Shown here piece by piece: positions 14,973 to 24,712 of a stretch of DNA of 64,000 nucleotides (position 1 is its first letter; every line of letters starts with the position of its first letter). Source of the stretch: Bradyrhizobium sp. JYMT SZCCT0428 (lineage in GTDB: Bacteria > Pseudomonadota > Alphaproteobacteria > Rhizobiales > Xanthobacteraceae); assembly GCF_018131075.1 (NCBI RefSeq), contig NZ_JAFCLS010000013.1:1-64000 (forward strand). Reading direction: 5' to 3'. Under the pieces are notes generated by a model. The model was not told where the DNA came from and did no database searches. It saw only the letters and a list, made by a program, of their open reading frames with translations. The position numbers and the translations under genes were made by a program.

Positions 14973-16475
14973 ATGGCGCTGACTGATTCGAACATTCTGA
15001 AGCTTGCCCCCGACGCGGGAACTCCGGCCTATCGGAGTGCGCCGCACAATATCGAAGCCGAACAGAGTCTGCTGGGCGCGATCCTGGTCAACAACGACGC
15101 GTTCTACCGGGTTTCGGACTTCCTCGAGCCGAAGCATTTCTTCGAACCGATCCACCAGGCGATTTACGAGACCGCCGGCAGCCTGATCCGGATGGGCAAG
15201 GTGGCGACGCCCGTCACCTTGAAAACCTTCCTGCCCGCCGAGACCGACATTGGCGGCATGACGGTTGGCCAGTACCTCGCCCGTGTCGCGGCCGAGGCCA
15301 CCACCATTATCAACGCGCAGGATTACGGCCGGACGATCTATGACATGGCGTTGCGCCGCGATCTGATCCGGATCGGCGAGGACATGGTCAACGTCGCGTT
15401 CGACGCGCCGGTGGATTTCGCCCCGCGCGCGCAGATCGAGGACGCCGAACGCCAGCTCTACGAGCTGGCGGAGTCCGGCCGTTACGACGGCGGCTTCCAG
15501 CGTTTCGCGCAGGCGATGAAGACCGCGCTCGACATGGCGGCCAACGCCTATCAGCGCGACGGAAAATTGTCCGGCATTTCAACTGGCCTGCGCGATCTCG
15601 ACTCCAAGATGGGCGGCCTGCAGCGGTCCGACTTGATCATCGTCGCCGGACGTCCCGGCATGGGCAAGACCGCGCTTGCCACCAATATCGCCTATAACAT
15701 CGCCGAGGCGCATCAGGCGGAAGTTCAAGCCGACGGCACCATGAAGTCGGTCAATGGCGGCGTTGTCGGCTTCTTCTCCTGCGAAATGTCCGCCGAGCAG
15801 CTCGCTACGCGTATTCTGGCCGAGCAAACCGGCATTGCGTCCAGCATGATCCGCCGCGGCGGGATCAAGCAGGACGAATTCGACAGGATCCGTGACTACA
15901 CCATCAAGCTCGAGCACTTGCCGCTGTTCGTCGACGAAACGGGCGGCCTTTCGATCTCGCAATTGACGGCGCGGGCGCGGCGGCTGAAGCGGCAGAAGGG
16001 CCTCGACATCATCGTGGTCGACTACATCCAGCTGCTACAGGGCTCCGGCAAGCGCGGCAACGACAATCGCGTGCAGGAAGTCACCGAGATCACCACCAGC
16101 CTGAAAGCGCTCGCCAAGGAGCTCAATATCCCCGTGATCGCGCTGTCGCAGCTGTCGCGCCAGGTCGAAAGCCGCGACGACAAGCACCCGCAATTGGCGG
16201 ACTTGCGCGAATCCGGCTCGATCGAACAGGACGCCGACGTGGTGATTTTCGTGTACCGCGAAGAATACTATTTGCAGAACAAGGAACCCAAGATCGGTAC
16301 GCCCGAGCACGAGAAATGGAAGCTCGACATGGAGCTCGCCCACGGCAAGGCCGAGGTCATCATCGCCAAGCAGCGCCACGGACCGACGGGTACGGTCCAA
16401 CTGCAATTCGAGGGGCAGTTCACGCGGTTCAGCGATTTCGCCGAAGGGGATAATCTACCCTACCGCGCGCCATAG
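14973..16475 (+). CDS. dnaB: Replicative DNA helicase
   Basis: The 500-residue protein is a full-length DnaB. The N-terminal domain begins with PHNIEAEQSLLGAIL, and the DLIRIGEDMVN linker follows. The RecA-type C-terminal domain has Walker A GRPGMGKTALATNIAYN, GFFSCEMSAEQLATRILAEQ, Walker B DIIVVDYIQLLQGSG, ALSQLSRQVESR and the arginine-finger region KQRHGPTGTVQLQFE. It unwinds DNA ahead of the replisome as a hexamer. An internal loop (residues about 250-262, EVQADGTMKSVNGG) is a common alphaproteobacterial feature. It is transcribed with or just before alr. Confidence 0.95.
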   Translation: MALTDSNILKLAPDAGTPAYRSAPHNIEAEQSLLGAILVNNDAFYRVSDFLEPKHFFEPIHQAIYETAGSLIRMGKVATPVTLKTFLPAETDIGGMTVGQYLARVAAEATTIINAQDYGRTIYDMALRRDLIRIGEDMVNVAFDAPVDFAPRAQIEDAERQLYELAESGRYDGGFQRFAQAMKTALDMAANAYQRDGKLSGISTGLRDLDSKMGGLQRSDLIIVAGRPGMGKTALATNIAYNIAEAHQAEVQADGTMKSVNGGVVGFFSCEMSAEQLATRILAEQTGIASSMIRRGGIKQDEFDRIRDYTIKLEHLPLFVDETGGLSISQLTARARRLKRQKGLDIIVVDYIQLLQGSGKRGNDNRVQEVTEITTSLKALAKELNIPVIALSQLSRQVESRDDKHPQLADLRESGSIEQDADVVIFVYREEYYLQNKEPKIGTPEHEKWKLDMELAHGKAEVIIAKQRHGPTGTVQLQFEGQFTRFSDFAEGDNLPYRAP

Positions 16476-16486
16476 CGCGGTTTTTA

Positions 16487-16600
16487 GCGAAGCGTCGGAC
16501 TTGATCCGGGGTGGTGCCAGGTTCGCGTCGAGAAAACACGTCAAAACAAGAATCTGGATCGCGATCGGGTTCTGATCAATCAGGACCGATCGTGCCCCAG
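16487..16600. repeat. Dispersed intergenic repeat, family A
   Basis: The stretch after dnaB contains GGACTTGATCCGGGGTG, GGTTCGCGTCGAGAAAAC and AAACAAGAATCTGGATC. The same word order recurs at 51408-51508 and 59673-59758, with partial copies at 43603-43690 and 46090-46135. It is always placed just behind stop codons, so it may help end transcription or stabilise mRNA. Confidence 0.65.
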
Positions 16601-16624
16601 TCCTGCCTTCTGCGCGGTTGAACC

Positions 16625-17947
16625 ATGGCGTTCGCCCGCGTAAAATGCGGCATGAACATCGCATCCGACCCCAAATCCATCCCGACCAGCACCCTGCTCT
16701 CGCCCGAGGCGAACCAGGCCGCCGCGCTGGCGAGCACCACCGGCGTGCTGACCGTCGATCTCGACGCCATCGTCGCCAACTGGCGCAAGCTCGAAAAGAC
16801 CGCCGTGCCGGCCGAATGCGCCGGCGTGGTGAAAGCGGACGCCTATGGCTGCGGCGCCGAACAGGTCGGCCGCGCGCTGGCCAACGCCGGTTGCAAGACC
16901 TTCTTCGTCGCAACCCTCGATGAAGCGCGCGTGCTCCGCGCGGCTCTGCCCACCGTAACGATTTATACGCTCGACGGCTTCTTCCAGAACACCGGCGACG
17001 CCTACGCCAAGCTCGATTGCAAGCCCGTGATCGGCGATCTCAACGAACTCGCCGAGTGGGACGTGTTCTGCCGCCGCTCCGGCTGGTCCGGGGGGGCCGC
17101 CATTCACATCGACACCGGCATGAACCGGCTCGGCCTGACCGTGACCGAGGCGCAAGGTATCATTCCGCGCATCAATGCCGGCGATCACGGCATCACGCTT
17201 GTGATGAGCCACCTCGCCTCCGCCGAACTCCTCAACAACCCGCTCAACGCCAAGCAGCTTACGACCTTCCGCGAAATCGCGAGCCTGTTCGCAGGCGTGC
17301 CGGCGTCGCTGGCGAATTCGTCCGGCGTTTTCCTGGGGCCGCAATTCCAGTTCGAATTGGTGCGGCCGGGCGCCGCCGTCTACGGCATCAACCCGACACC
17401 GGAAGCCGACAATCCGATGCAGCCGGTCGTCGAATTGAAGGCGCGCATCGTGCAGATCCGCAATCTGGAAAAGGGCGAAACCGTCGGTTATGGCGGCACC
17501 TGGACCGCGCGGCGGCCGACGCGGGTCGCGATCGTCTCCGCAGGCTATGCCGACGGATATTTCCGCGCCGCCAGTTCGAATGATGGCAGCCGTGGCGCCG
17601 AGGTGGTGGTCGCCGGCAAGCGCTGCCCGATCGCGGGTCGCGTCTCGATGGACTTGATGGCGGTCGATGTCACCGACCTGGAAAAGAACGCGGTGCGACG
17701 TGGCCACATGGTGACGCTGATCGGCGAAGGCATCACGGTCGATGAACTCGCCCACCATTTCGGCACCATCGGCTATGAAGTGCTGACCAGCCTCGGCAAG
17801 CGCTACGCGCGGATTTACAAGGGCGGCGACGCAAAGGCCGAGCCGTCGTCGGTAACGGCGTCAACGCCACCGGCAATCGAACCAGTGCCCGCGACCGCTG
17901 ACCCCGCCGCTGCACCAGCTCAGGCCCCGCCTCCACTGCCGACCTGA
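16625..17947 (+). CDS. alr: Alanine racemase with proline-rich C-terminal tail
   Basis: The protein converts L- to D-alanine for peptidoglycan synthesis. The PLP lysine lies in CAGVVKADAYGCGAEQVGRA. MNRLGLTV, MSHLASAE, LANSSGVFLG, LVRPGAAVYGINP, VGYGGTWTA and the second-subunit tyrosine region GRVSMDLMAVDVTDL follow in order. The domain ends at about residue 400 (GKRYARIYKGG). A further 37 residues rich in Pro, Ala and Thr (for example PSSVTASTPPAIEPVPATAD) follow; this is unusual for the family and predicts a flexible tail. A start at the internal ATG 16652 would also give a normal N-terminus. The 3' end is 15 bases from the exonuclease gene. Confidence 0.93.
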   Translation: MAFARVKCGMNIASDPKSIPTSTLLSPEANQAAALASTTGVLTVDLDAIVANWRKLEKTAVPAECAGVVKADAYGCGAEQVGRALANAGCKTFFVATLDEARVLRAALPTVTIYTLDGFFQNTGDAYAKLDCKPVIGDLNELAEWDVFCRRSGWSGGAAIHIDTGMNRLGLTVTEAQGIIPRINAGDHGITLVMSHLASAELLNNPLNAKQLTTFREIASLFAGVPASLANSSGVFLGPQFQFELVRPGAAVYGINPTPEADNPMQPVVELKARIVQIRNLEKGETVGYGGTWTARRPTRVAIVSAGYADGYFRAASSNDGSRGAEVVVAGKRCPIAGRVSMDLMAVDVTDLEKNAVRRGHMVTLIGEGITVDELAHHFGTIGYEVLTSLGKRYARIYKGGDAKAEPSSVTASTPPAIEPVPATADPAAAPAQAPPPLPT

Positions 17948-17962
17948 CAATTCCAGTCAGGC

Positions 17963-18733
17963 ATGAAGATCGCGACCTTCAACATCAACAACGTCAATCG
18001 CCGCCTGCCCAATCTGCTGCGCTGGCTGCGTTCGGCAAGACCGGATGTCTTGGCGTTGCAGGAGTTGAAATCGACCGACGCCGATTTTCCGGCTGCTGCA
18101 ATCGAGAAGGCCGGCTACGGCGCGGTGTGGCGCGGCCAGAAGACCTGGAACGGCGTCGCCATCCTGGCGCGCAACGCCGAGCCGGTGCTGACGCGCTCCG
18201 CCCTGCCCGGCAACGCCGGAGATAACGAGGCGCGCTACATCGAAGCCGCCGTCAACGGCATCCTCGTCACCAGTCTCTATCTGCCGAACGGCAATCCGCA
18301 GCCCGGGCCAAAATTCGACTACAAGCTCGACTGGTTCAAACGGTTGCGCTCGCATGCCGCCAAATTCATCAAGCAGGATATCCCCGTGGTGCTGGCCGGC
18401 GACTACAACGTCGCGCCGACCGAACTGGATATCTATCCGACCAAATCCTGGGACAAGGACGCGCTGATCCAGCCGAAAAGCCGCGCCGCGTTCAAGACGC
18501 TGACGGCGCAAGGCTGGACCGACGCGATCCGCACCCTGCACCCGTCAAGTCAGATGTTCACGTTCTGGGACTACAAGCGCAACCGCTGGCCACGCGACGC
18601 CGGGCTGCGGCTCGATCATCTCCTGCTGAGCCCCGTGCTCGCGCCGCGCTTGATGAAAGCCGGTGTCGATCGCAAGATCCGCGGCGAAGAAGGCGCCAGC
18701 GATCACGCGCCGGCGTGGATCGTGCTGAAGTAG
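17963..18733 (+). CDS. xth: Exodeoxyribonuclease III
   Basis: The 256-residue protein carries the exonuclease-endonuclease-phosphatase fold in full: MKIATFNINNVNRR, the metal-binding glutamate in LALQELKST, LAGDYNVAPTELDIY, RLDHLLLSP and the terminal SDHAPAWIVL with the catalytic Asp-His pair. It removes nucleotides at abasic sites and 3' blocks during base-excision repair. It follows alr by 15 bases and is probably co-transcribed. Confidence 0.93.
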   Translation: MKIATFNINNVNRRLPNLLRWLRSARPDVLALQELKSTDADFPAAAIEKAGYGAVWRGQKTWNGVAILARNAEPVLTRSALPGNAGDNEARYIEAAVNGILVTSLYLPNGNPQPGPKFDYKLDWFKRLRSHAAKFIKQDIPVVLAGDYNVAPTELDIYPTKSWDKDALIQPKSRAAFKTLTAQGWTDAIRTLHPSSQMFTFWDYKRNRWPRDAGLRLDHLLLSPVLAPRLMKAGVDRKIRGEEGASDHAPAWIVLK

Positions 18734-18823
18734 ACGGCCAACGCCGCATTGCTTCCATTTGAAGCCAAGTTTCCTAAACTTCATTAGGGCTTTGCGGCTA
18801 GGCTCTCGCCGGAGGTCATTGCC

Positions 18824-19204
18824 ATGCCGCCTGCCGAGGCCGGTCCGGATTATCCCTATGGATCGACACCGCTGCGGCCGCAGTGGCGCGATCGCTGGGC
18901 GCAGGGCCTCTCATTCGTGGTCGTGGCGTGTGCCGGCACTTCACTGCTGATCTATCAGCATGTCTGGCCGCTTGAGCGGATGGCGCTGACGATCCTCTTT
19001 CCGGCGCTGCTCGGCATTGCATTGGCCTTCGCGCCTGACCCTCCCGCCTTGATCTCGCGGCTGGCCAAGCGATTGACGGTGGCCGGCTGCGCCATCGGCA
19101 CCTTGTCGGGCCCGTGGCTCGCGCCGATGATCCTCGCCGTACCGGCCTTGCTGGCCTCATCGGTCGCGATCGGCTGGCTCTACGGGGAACGCCGCCGTGG
19201 CTGA
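18824..19204 (+). CDS. Small integral membrane protein
   Basis: The 126-residue protein has a cytoplasmic N-terminus rich in Pro and Arg and three or four hydrophobic helices (LSFVVVACAGTSLLIY; ALTILFPALLGIALAFA; GTLSGPWLAPMILAVPALLA). The C-terminus is basic (GWLYGERRRG). It overlaps the next gene by 8 bases, so the two are translationally coupled and the proteins may act together in the membrane. No known family is recognised. Confidence 0.65.
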   Translation: MPPAEAGPDYPYGSTPLRPQWRDRWAQGLSFVVVACAGTSLLIYQHVWPLERMALTILFPALLGIALAFAPDPPALISRLAKRLTVAGCAIGTLSGPWLAPMILAVPALLASSVAIGWLYGERRRG

Positions 19205-20480
19205 CAGCTCCGGATTCGTCGCGCTGGCGAGAACCGCCCTCCTCATCGGGCCAACCCTCGCGGCCATGCTGATGCTGGTGTTGGTCCGATGCTCGCCGCG
19301 GCAGGCGACCGCCGCGATGCTGGGCGGCCTCTGGCAATTGCCGGCGCTTCTGTTGCTCAATTGGTTCGCCCAGCAAGCGGGCTGGTGGCGGTTTCAACCG
19401 GATGCCGCATCCGTCCTCGGTCTGCCGGTCGATCTCTGGATCGGGTGGGCGATCTGGTGGGGACCGATCGCGGTGCTGGCCTCACGCAAATTGCCTATGC
19501 CACTTGTGATCGCCGGTCTGGTCGCCGCCGACATCATATCCATGCCGCTTCTCAAGCCTCTGGTGGTGCTCGGTGACAACTGGCTGATTGGCGAAATCGT
19601 CGCGGTCATCTTCGCGCTTCTTCCGGCGCTGATGCTTGCCCGCTTGACGGAAGCCGACCGCTTTCCCGTGTTGCGGACCTGTTTCCATGCGCTCGGTTGG
19701 GGCGGCTACATGCTGCTCGTGCTCCCGGCGTGTGTGCTGGCGTGGGAGGGGCGCGACTACATTGACGCGCTGGCGCAGGCCACGCCGTGGCGATGGATCG
19801 TGGCGCTCCTGATCGGACTGCCCTCGCTGCTGATCGGCTGGGCCGCCGCGCATGAATTCGCGTTGGTCGGCCGGGGAACGCCGATCCCCTACGATCCGCC
19901 GAAACGCGTTGTGACCAGTGGCCCCTACGCATCGATTGCCAATCCGATGCAGCTGACATCGGCATTGGTGATGGCGGCGCTCGCGATCCTGGTGGCTTCA
20001 AGCGCGGCCTGGTCGCTGCCGATCATGTTTCTGGTGTTCGACGGCATTTTCGCCGCCTGGTACAACCGCGCCCACATCGCACTCGCCATGCCGGAAGACT
20101 GGAAGCGTTATCGTGCCGAGGTCCGCGACTGGCGCTTTCGGCGCCGTCCCTATATCGCGCGCACCGCGACGCTGCATTTTCCGGACTCCGGTCGCGACGC
20201 CAAGGCGTGGGCCTGGCTGATGCGGCGCGCCGCCGACGGGCTGACAATCGAGGTAGCACCCGCGCGTCCAAGCCTCGAGCGCCAGCGCATCGTTTATGTC
20301 AGCAGCGATCCCGATCTCGATGCCGTCGGCATCGCCGCGTTCGGGCGCGCGCTCGAGCATCTCGGCGGCATCCCGGCCTTCATCGGCTGGATGTTTCGCC
20401 TGCCGGGCGCCAATCATTTCGTCGAACTCGTCACCTTCCTCGCGCCATTGCGACGCCTGAACACGCGGCATATTGGAGTA
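19197..20480 (+). CDS. Isoprenylcysteine carboxyl methyltransferase-like membrane protein, 3' end fused or lost
   Basis: The N-terminal 320 residues contain eight or so membrane helices followed by the ICMT/PEMT signature GRGTPIPYDPPKRVVTSGPY, ASIANPMQLTS, and AMPEDWKRYRAEVRDWRFR. A soluble tail (WLMRRAADGLTIEVAPARP, then VYVSSDPDLDAVGIAAFGRAL) looks like a thioredoxin-fold DCC-type domain without its Cys pair, and continues to IGWMFRLPGANHFVELV. After about 20450 the frame has no stop of its own and continues to 20744 as antisense of the convergent gene, giving an Arg/His-rich non-protein-like tail. The end given here is the probable end of real coding sequence. See the separate finding on the fusion. 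Confidence 0.6.
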
Positions 20481-22697
20481 ATCGTCGGTCCACAGCGCGC
20501 TCGACCGGTCCGGCTGCAACGGCGTCCAGCTTTTGGCAATGCTGCCGACATCGGCCGGATCGCGCGCGACCACCACGAGGCGGGCATTGCCCTTCAACGT
20601 CGTCAGCAGATCGCCGGCGCTGGTGTCTTCCCGCAGGTAGGCGACCAGCCCAAGCGATTGCGCGACGTTACCCACAACAGGCGCAAGATCGAAGTACCGG
20701 TTGGAGATGTGCACCACGATCACACCATGCGGTGTGAGCTTTGAAAGATAACCCGCAACCGCTTCGCGCGTCAGCAGATGCACCGGAATTGCATCCGACG
20801 AGAACGCATCGAGCACGATCAGATCATAGCGGTCGGTTGATGCCTCCAGTGTCAGGCGCGCGTCGCCGGCGACAATAGGCGCATCGGGGGCGCATTTCGA
20901 CAGGAACTCGAAACGACGCGGATCGCGCGCGATCCGGATCACTTCGGGGTCGATCTCGAAGAAGGTCCAGCGCTCCCTACCCTTGCGATGACAGGCCAGC
21001 GTGCCGGTACCGAGGCCCACGACGGCCACATGGTCGAGGCTGCCCCGCGCGGCACGGGCGGCGCCGATGGCTTGTGCGTACGGACCGCCCGGATAGTAAT
21101 AGGTCTGAGGCAAGAGCGGGCCGGTGACCGGCGTGCCATCATCGTTGCGCAACCGCTGCGCGCCATGAATGGTGGTGCCGTGGTAGAGCAAGCGGGCACT
21201 GCCGCCGTTGATCTCCGCGACCTTATGGACGCCGAAGAAACTGCGCGCGGTTTCGATCGGCGCAATGCCGGGCCGCCACAGGGCAGTTACCGCAAAACTC
21301 AGGATCACGAGCCCGACGAAGCGCATCGGCCGTTGCCGCTGAAACAGCATCGCCGCGGCCAGCAGCGCCAGCAGGACCTGGAAAGCCAGTTCCAATGTCG
21401 CCGGCGGCTGATAGCGCGTGACGTACCAGACCAGCGCCAGCGCTGCGCTGATCGCAAGCCATGGCAACGCTCCGGTCAGCGCCTTGCGGAAGCCTCCGGT
21501 AAAAATGCCAGGCGCGCACAACAGCGCGAGCGCGATCAGGATCGGATATTCGTAATTGCCATTGAATATCTGCGGCGCCACGAGCCCGGCAAAGGCGCCA
21601 CCGATCACCCCGCCAAGGGACGTGCAGAGATAGAACTCCGTCAACCGCCGCGGGCTCGGCCGCCACGCGTAAAGTTCGCCGTGGCACATCAGCGTCAGCA
21701 GCGCGAAGACGACGAGGTTGAGGGCGATGGTCGTCAGCCAGAACACCTTCTCACCGCCAATCAGGCTGACCGCGAGCGGCGCCACCGCGAACGGGACGAA
21801 ACGCACCACATTGGCGTGGGCGATCCACGGCCGCTCGCGGAACACGGCGACGAAAGTCAGCAGATAGATCGCAAGCGGCACCACCCACAGGAATGGTGCG
21901 GCGGCGATATCGGTCGTCAGAAATGCAGTGACCGCGATGACGAGCCCCGATGGTACCGCGGCGAGAGCGATCCACCGCATCCGTTCGCCGATACTGGCGC
22001 GGATATCGTCGGAAACCTCGGCCTTTGCGGCGACATGCTTCGCGCGCGACGTCAATACCGCGACCAGGCTCAGAAGCATGGCGAGCAGCGCAAAGCCTAT
22101 CGACCACGCCGCCGCCTGCGTCTTCAACGTGAGAAACGGTTCGATGACGACGGGATAGGCGAACAGTGCCGCGAACGAACCAAGGTTGGACGCGGCGTAG
22201 AGAACGTAGGGATTGCCGGCCCGGCTGTGCCCGCTGCCTGCGAACCAGCTTTGCAGCAGCGGCGCGCTGGCCGACAGCGTAAAGAACGGCAGGCCGATCG
22301 AGACCGCGAACAGGCCGAACAGCCAGAGCGCCGTCCCATCCGATGGCGGAACACCCCATCCAGGCACGATCGCGATCGGCAGCATCGTCGCGGTTGCGCC
22401 GAGCAGCGCAAGGTGGAACATTGCAGCCCAACGCGGCGCAAGCACACGGTTCAGCAGATGCGCGTAGGCATAGCCGCTGAGCAGCACGGTCTGGAAAAAC
22501 ACCATCGCCACCGACCACACCGCTGGCGCGCCGCCGAGTTTCGGCAGCACCATCTTGGCGAACATCGGCTGGATCGAGAACAAGAGCAGCGCCGAGACGA
22601 ACAGCGTCGCGACGTACAGCAGCGGCGTGAGACGGACTACCATCGCCAGCCGATCAACGTCGGGCGATATCCGATCGGAAGCATTGAAAAGCGACAT
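20455..22697 (-). CDS. Membrane-fused spermidine synthase-like protein
   Basis: ATG 22697 is chosen, preceded by AGGGGAC; the upstream alternative adds an unrelated leader. The first 480 residues form about 11 membrane helices (PLLYVATLFVSALLLFSIQP and so on). The C-terminal domain is a spermidine synthase-type Rossmann fold: VAVVGLGTGTLACHRKG, FFEIDPEVIRIARDP, IVAGDARLTLE, YDLIVLDAFSSDAIPVHLLT and HISNRYFDLAPVVGN. The family-typical closing motif ALWTDDYSNMPRV appears at about 20461, but no stop follows, and the frame runs on to 19998 as antisense of the convergent methyltransferase gene. Substrate is unknown for these fused proteins. The end given is where homology should stop. Confidence 0.7.
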
Positions 22698-23141
22698 AGT
22701 CCCCTGGCACACCGGCAATTTAGGGTTGTACGGTAGCCAATCAGTCCTGAGCAAAGTCTTAATCCGGCTGCCGGGAACCGCTAACCTGCGCCATGGTAAA
22801 GGCCGCCTTCACGGTCGTCGCGGCGAAACCCAACGAGCGGCGCGGTTCCCGCTCCCAACTAGAATATCGAAAACAACCCCATGCAAAGAAAGCAGCGGCC
22901 GCCGCTTTAGGCTCCGAGCGAGCTCGCAAAAACCTTTTGACACGTCGGGCAAATCACCGGCACACATCCATCATCCCCATCCTGCAAAATGCCTTTGGCC
23001 TATACAGTCAGGGCTGTTCTGCGCGATTGCAGGCAAAAAATCCTTTCGACAATTGAAGTTGCACCGGCTCGCGCGGCGGACGACCGCCCGGGCATTGCCA
23101 GACCGCGCGCTTCTAATGCGCATGCTCGAGGAGACATCGAC
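22698..23141. other. Gene-poor interval with no supported feature
   Basis: The 444 bases between the spermidine-synthase-like gene and the next plus-strand gene contain only short frames. One plus-strand frame at 22793-23056 is Arg/Ala-rich without a recognisable pattern and I do not accept it. Divergent promoters for both flanking genes must lie here, but no clear box was identified. Confidence 0.6.
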
Positions 23142-23768
23142 GTGGACACACCTCCAGAACTCAACAAGCCCCAGGCAATGCCCGCATCCTGTCAACCCAA
23201 GTCTGCCGCAGCCCCACGGCTAATAATCTCGACAAGCGGAGTGTCCATCGACCATCCCGATCCCGCATTTGCCGAACGGCTGATGGCAGACGCGTTGGGG
23301 GTCGCCGATCGCGACGCGATGCATGGCATCCTGCAACAACTGCTGAAAGCCAGCGTAAACGGGCGGCAGCCCGACCCGGCCAAGCTCGCCTTCATGATTT
23401 CAATGATGGAAAGTATCAAGCCGAGGGATTCCATCGAAGCCATGCTGGTAGCGCAGATGGTGTCCGTCCATGTGCTGGCGATGCGAAGTGCCTATCGCCT
23501 CGCAGGCGCGGATGACGTCGTCCAGCAAGACAGCGCCGTGCGCGCATTGGGCAGGCTGGCCCGCACGTTCCCCGCCCAGATCGAGGCGCTCACCCGCTAT
23601 CGCAACAAGGGCGAGCCTGCCATCACCGTGCAGAACTTGTCGGTCGGGAATGGTGGCAAAGCGATTGTCGGCAACGTCACGCAGCATGCGAGCGTGATCG
23701 TTTCGGACAAGAGTCCAGCGTCCGTGAAGGGCTCGACGCCCCATCGTCGAACACGGGAGCACGATTGA
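23142..23768 (+). CDS. Conserved hypothetical protein, helical, island-associated
   Basis: GTG 23142 is chosen because GAGGAG lies eight bases upstream; the frame is open further left but without a ribosome binding site. The roughly 208-residue protein has a Pro-rich start (MDTPPELNKPQAMPASCQP), a helical middle (FAERLMADALGVADRDAMHG, then ISMMESIKPRDSIEAMLVAQ, then MVSVHVLAMRSAYRLAG) and a C-terminal beta-like stretch (EPAITVQNLSVGNGGKAIVGN). The last part resembles the 'V.VGDGGQAIVGNV' segment of phage- or island-linked proteins. It overlaps the next gene by 4 bases. The function is unknown. Confidence 0.6.
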   Translation: MDTPPELNKPQAMPASCQPKSAAAPRLIISTSGVSIDHPDPAFAERLMADALGVADRDAMHGILQQLLKASVNGRQPDPAKLAFMISMMESIKPRDSIEAMLVAQMVSVHVLAMRSAYRLAGADDVVQQDSAVRALGRLARTFPAQIEALTRYRNKGEPAITVQNLSVGNGGKAIVGNVTQHASVIVSDKSPASVKGSTPHRRTREHD

Positions 23769-24061
23769 CTCAACGCCAAACGCCGATCGTAGGCGTGAGC
23801 AATCGCTCCCCCAACACCCGCCCAATGCTGGCGAGCCCGCGTTGCGGGGCAAAAATCCGTTCCGGCGGATCATGCCGCTCGCCGGCAGTGCGCGGCAAAA
23901 GGCGCTGCCGCATGCACGGCGGTGCACCGGAATCCGGCGCGCCAATGGGAAACCAGAACGCGCGCAAGCACGGCCTCTTCACAAAGGCCGCCACTGCCGA
24001 GCGCAAGCAGATTCAGGCCATGTTGGCCGATGCACGCAAGCTGCTGCAACAGATGAAATGA
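23765..24061 (+). CDS. Small HGG(x)n-NARKHG protein
   Basis: The start is TTG 23765, overlapping the previous stop (TTGA), so the two genes are coupled. The 98-residue product contains a Cys/Arg-rich segment (CGAKIRSGGSCRSPAVRGKR), then CRMHGGAPESGAPMGNQNARKHGLFTK and a terminal helix. The HGG/GNxNAxKHG pattern recurs in small proteins near phage or island genes across rhizobia. Three cysteines and one histidine (CGAK, SCRSP, CRMHGG) suggest a possible zinc site. The function is unknown. Confidence 0.65.
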   Translation: MTQRQTPIVGVSNRSPNTRPMLASPRCGAKIRSGGSCRSPAVRGKRRCRMHGGAPESGAPMGNQNARKHGLFTKAATAERKQIQAMLADARKLLQQMK

Positions 24062-24114
24062 TTTCGCGCCGCCGGATCCTGAGTCGGCGGTGTGGGCGGC
24101 TCCCTGCCCGGTAA

Positions 24115-24564
24115 TCAGCCCTTCTTCGTGTGCCCCCAGATCTGATCCCAGTCCTCGCCTGCGGCGTCGACGACGCGGCCGTCGGCCTCGAAGAACTTGT
24201 TCGGGACCTGGAAGATCGCGAGCATCAGCCCGCCCTCGGGGCACCAGGCGACGTGACGGCTGCCCTGCTCGCGCCAGATGTATTCGCCGGCCTTGCATAC
24301 GATGCCCTGCGCCGGCCCCTCCTTGTCGACCAGGCTGCCTTCGAGCACGTAGGTCTGCTCGATGTTGACGTGCTCATGGTCGGGCAGCACCGCGCCGGGC
24401 GCAAACTTCATCAGCGCGGTCATCAGGCCGGTCTTGCGATCGAACAGCAGCGTCTTGGCTTCGCAACCGGGGAAACGGGTTTTCTGCCACTCCATGTCGG
24501 CCGGGCGGACGAGATGCGAATGCGCGTCTGCGGTCTCTGGGTGTTTCGGCGTACCGGCGTCCAT
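24115..24564 (-). CDS. Cupin domain protein
   Basis: ATG 24564 is chosen because GGAGG precedes it by six bases; the longer frame upstream has no such signal. The 149-residue protein has the cupin core: LPDHEHVNIEQTYVLEGSLV with the first metal motif (H-x-H-x4-E), then GEYIWREQGSRHVAWCPEGG with the second histidine. It resembles ChrR/DUF4437-type single-domain cupins that bind a divalent metal. The substrate is unknown. It lies convergent to the preceding pair. Confidence 0.8.
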   Translation of the reverse strand: MDAGTPKHPETADAHSHLVRPADMEWQKTRFPGCEAKTLLFDRKTGLMTALMKFAPGAVLPDHEHVNIEQTYVLEGSLVDKEGPAQGIVCKAGEYIWREQGSRHVAWCPEGGLMLAIFQVPNKFFEADGRVVDAAGEDWDQIWGHTKKG

Positions 24565-24712
24565 GGCGATCCTCCGTTTTTTTGGATTTGGAGCAATCCT
24601 AGCAGCTTTGCCCGCGACCGCCAGCCGGGAGGAACCCGCATGCTGCCTTGCTGGCACCCGCCGGCAACTGTAGCATCAACAAACCTGCCACTCCCGCGAC
24701 GCATGGTGAACG

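Noticed and set aside
16580..17758. 392-codon minus-strand frame
   Set aside because: Antisense of alanine racemase, with no motif and typical shadow composition.
20988..22736. 582-codon plus-strand open frame
   Set aside because: It is antisense to the spermidine-synthase-like gene and has the Arg/Gln/His/Asp-rich composition of a shadow frame in high-GC DNA.
22793..23056. 87-codon plus-strand frame
   Set aside because: No ribosome binding site, Arg/Ala-rich composition and no family pattern.
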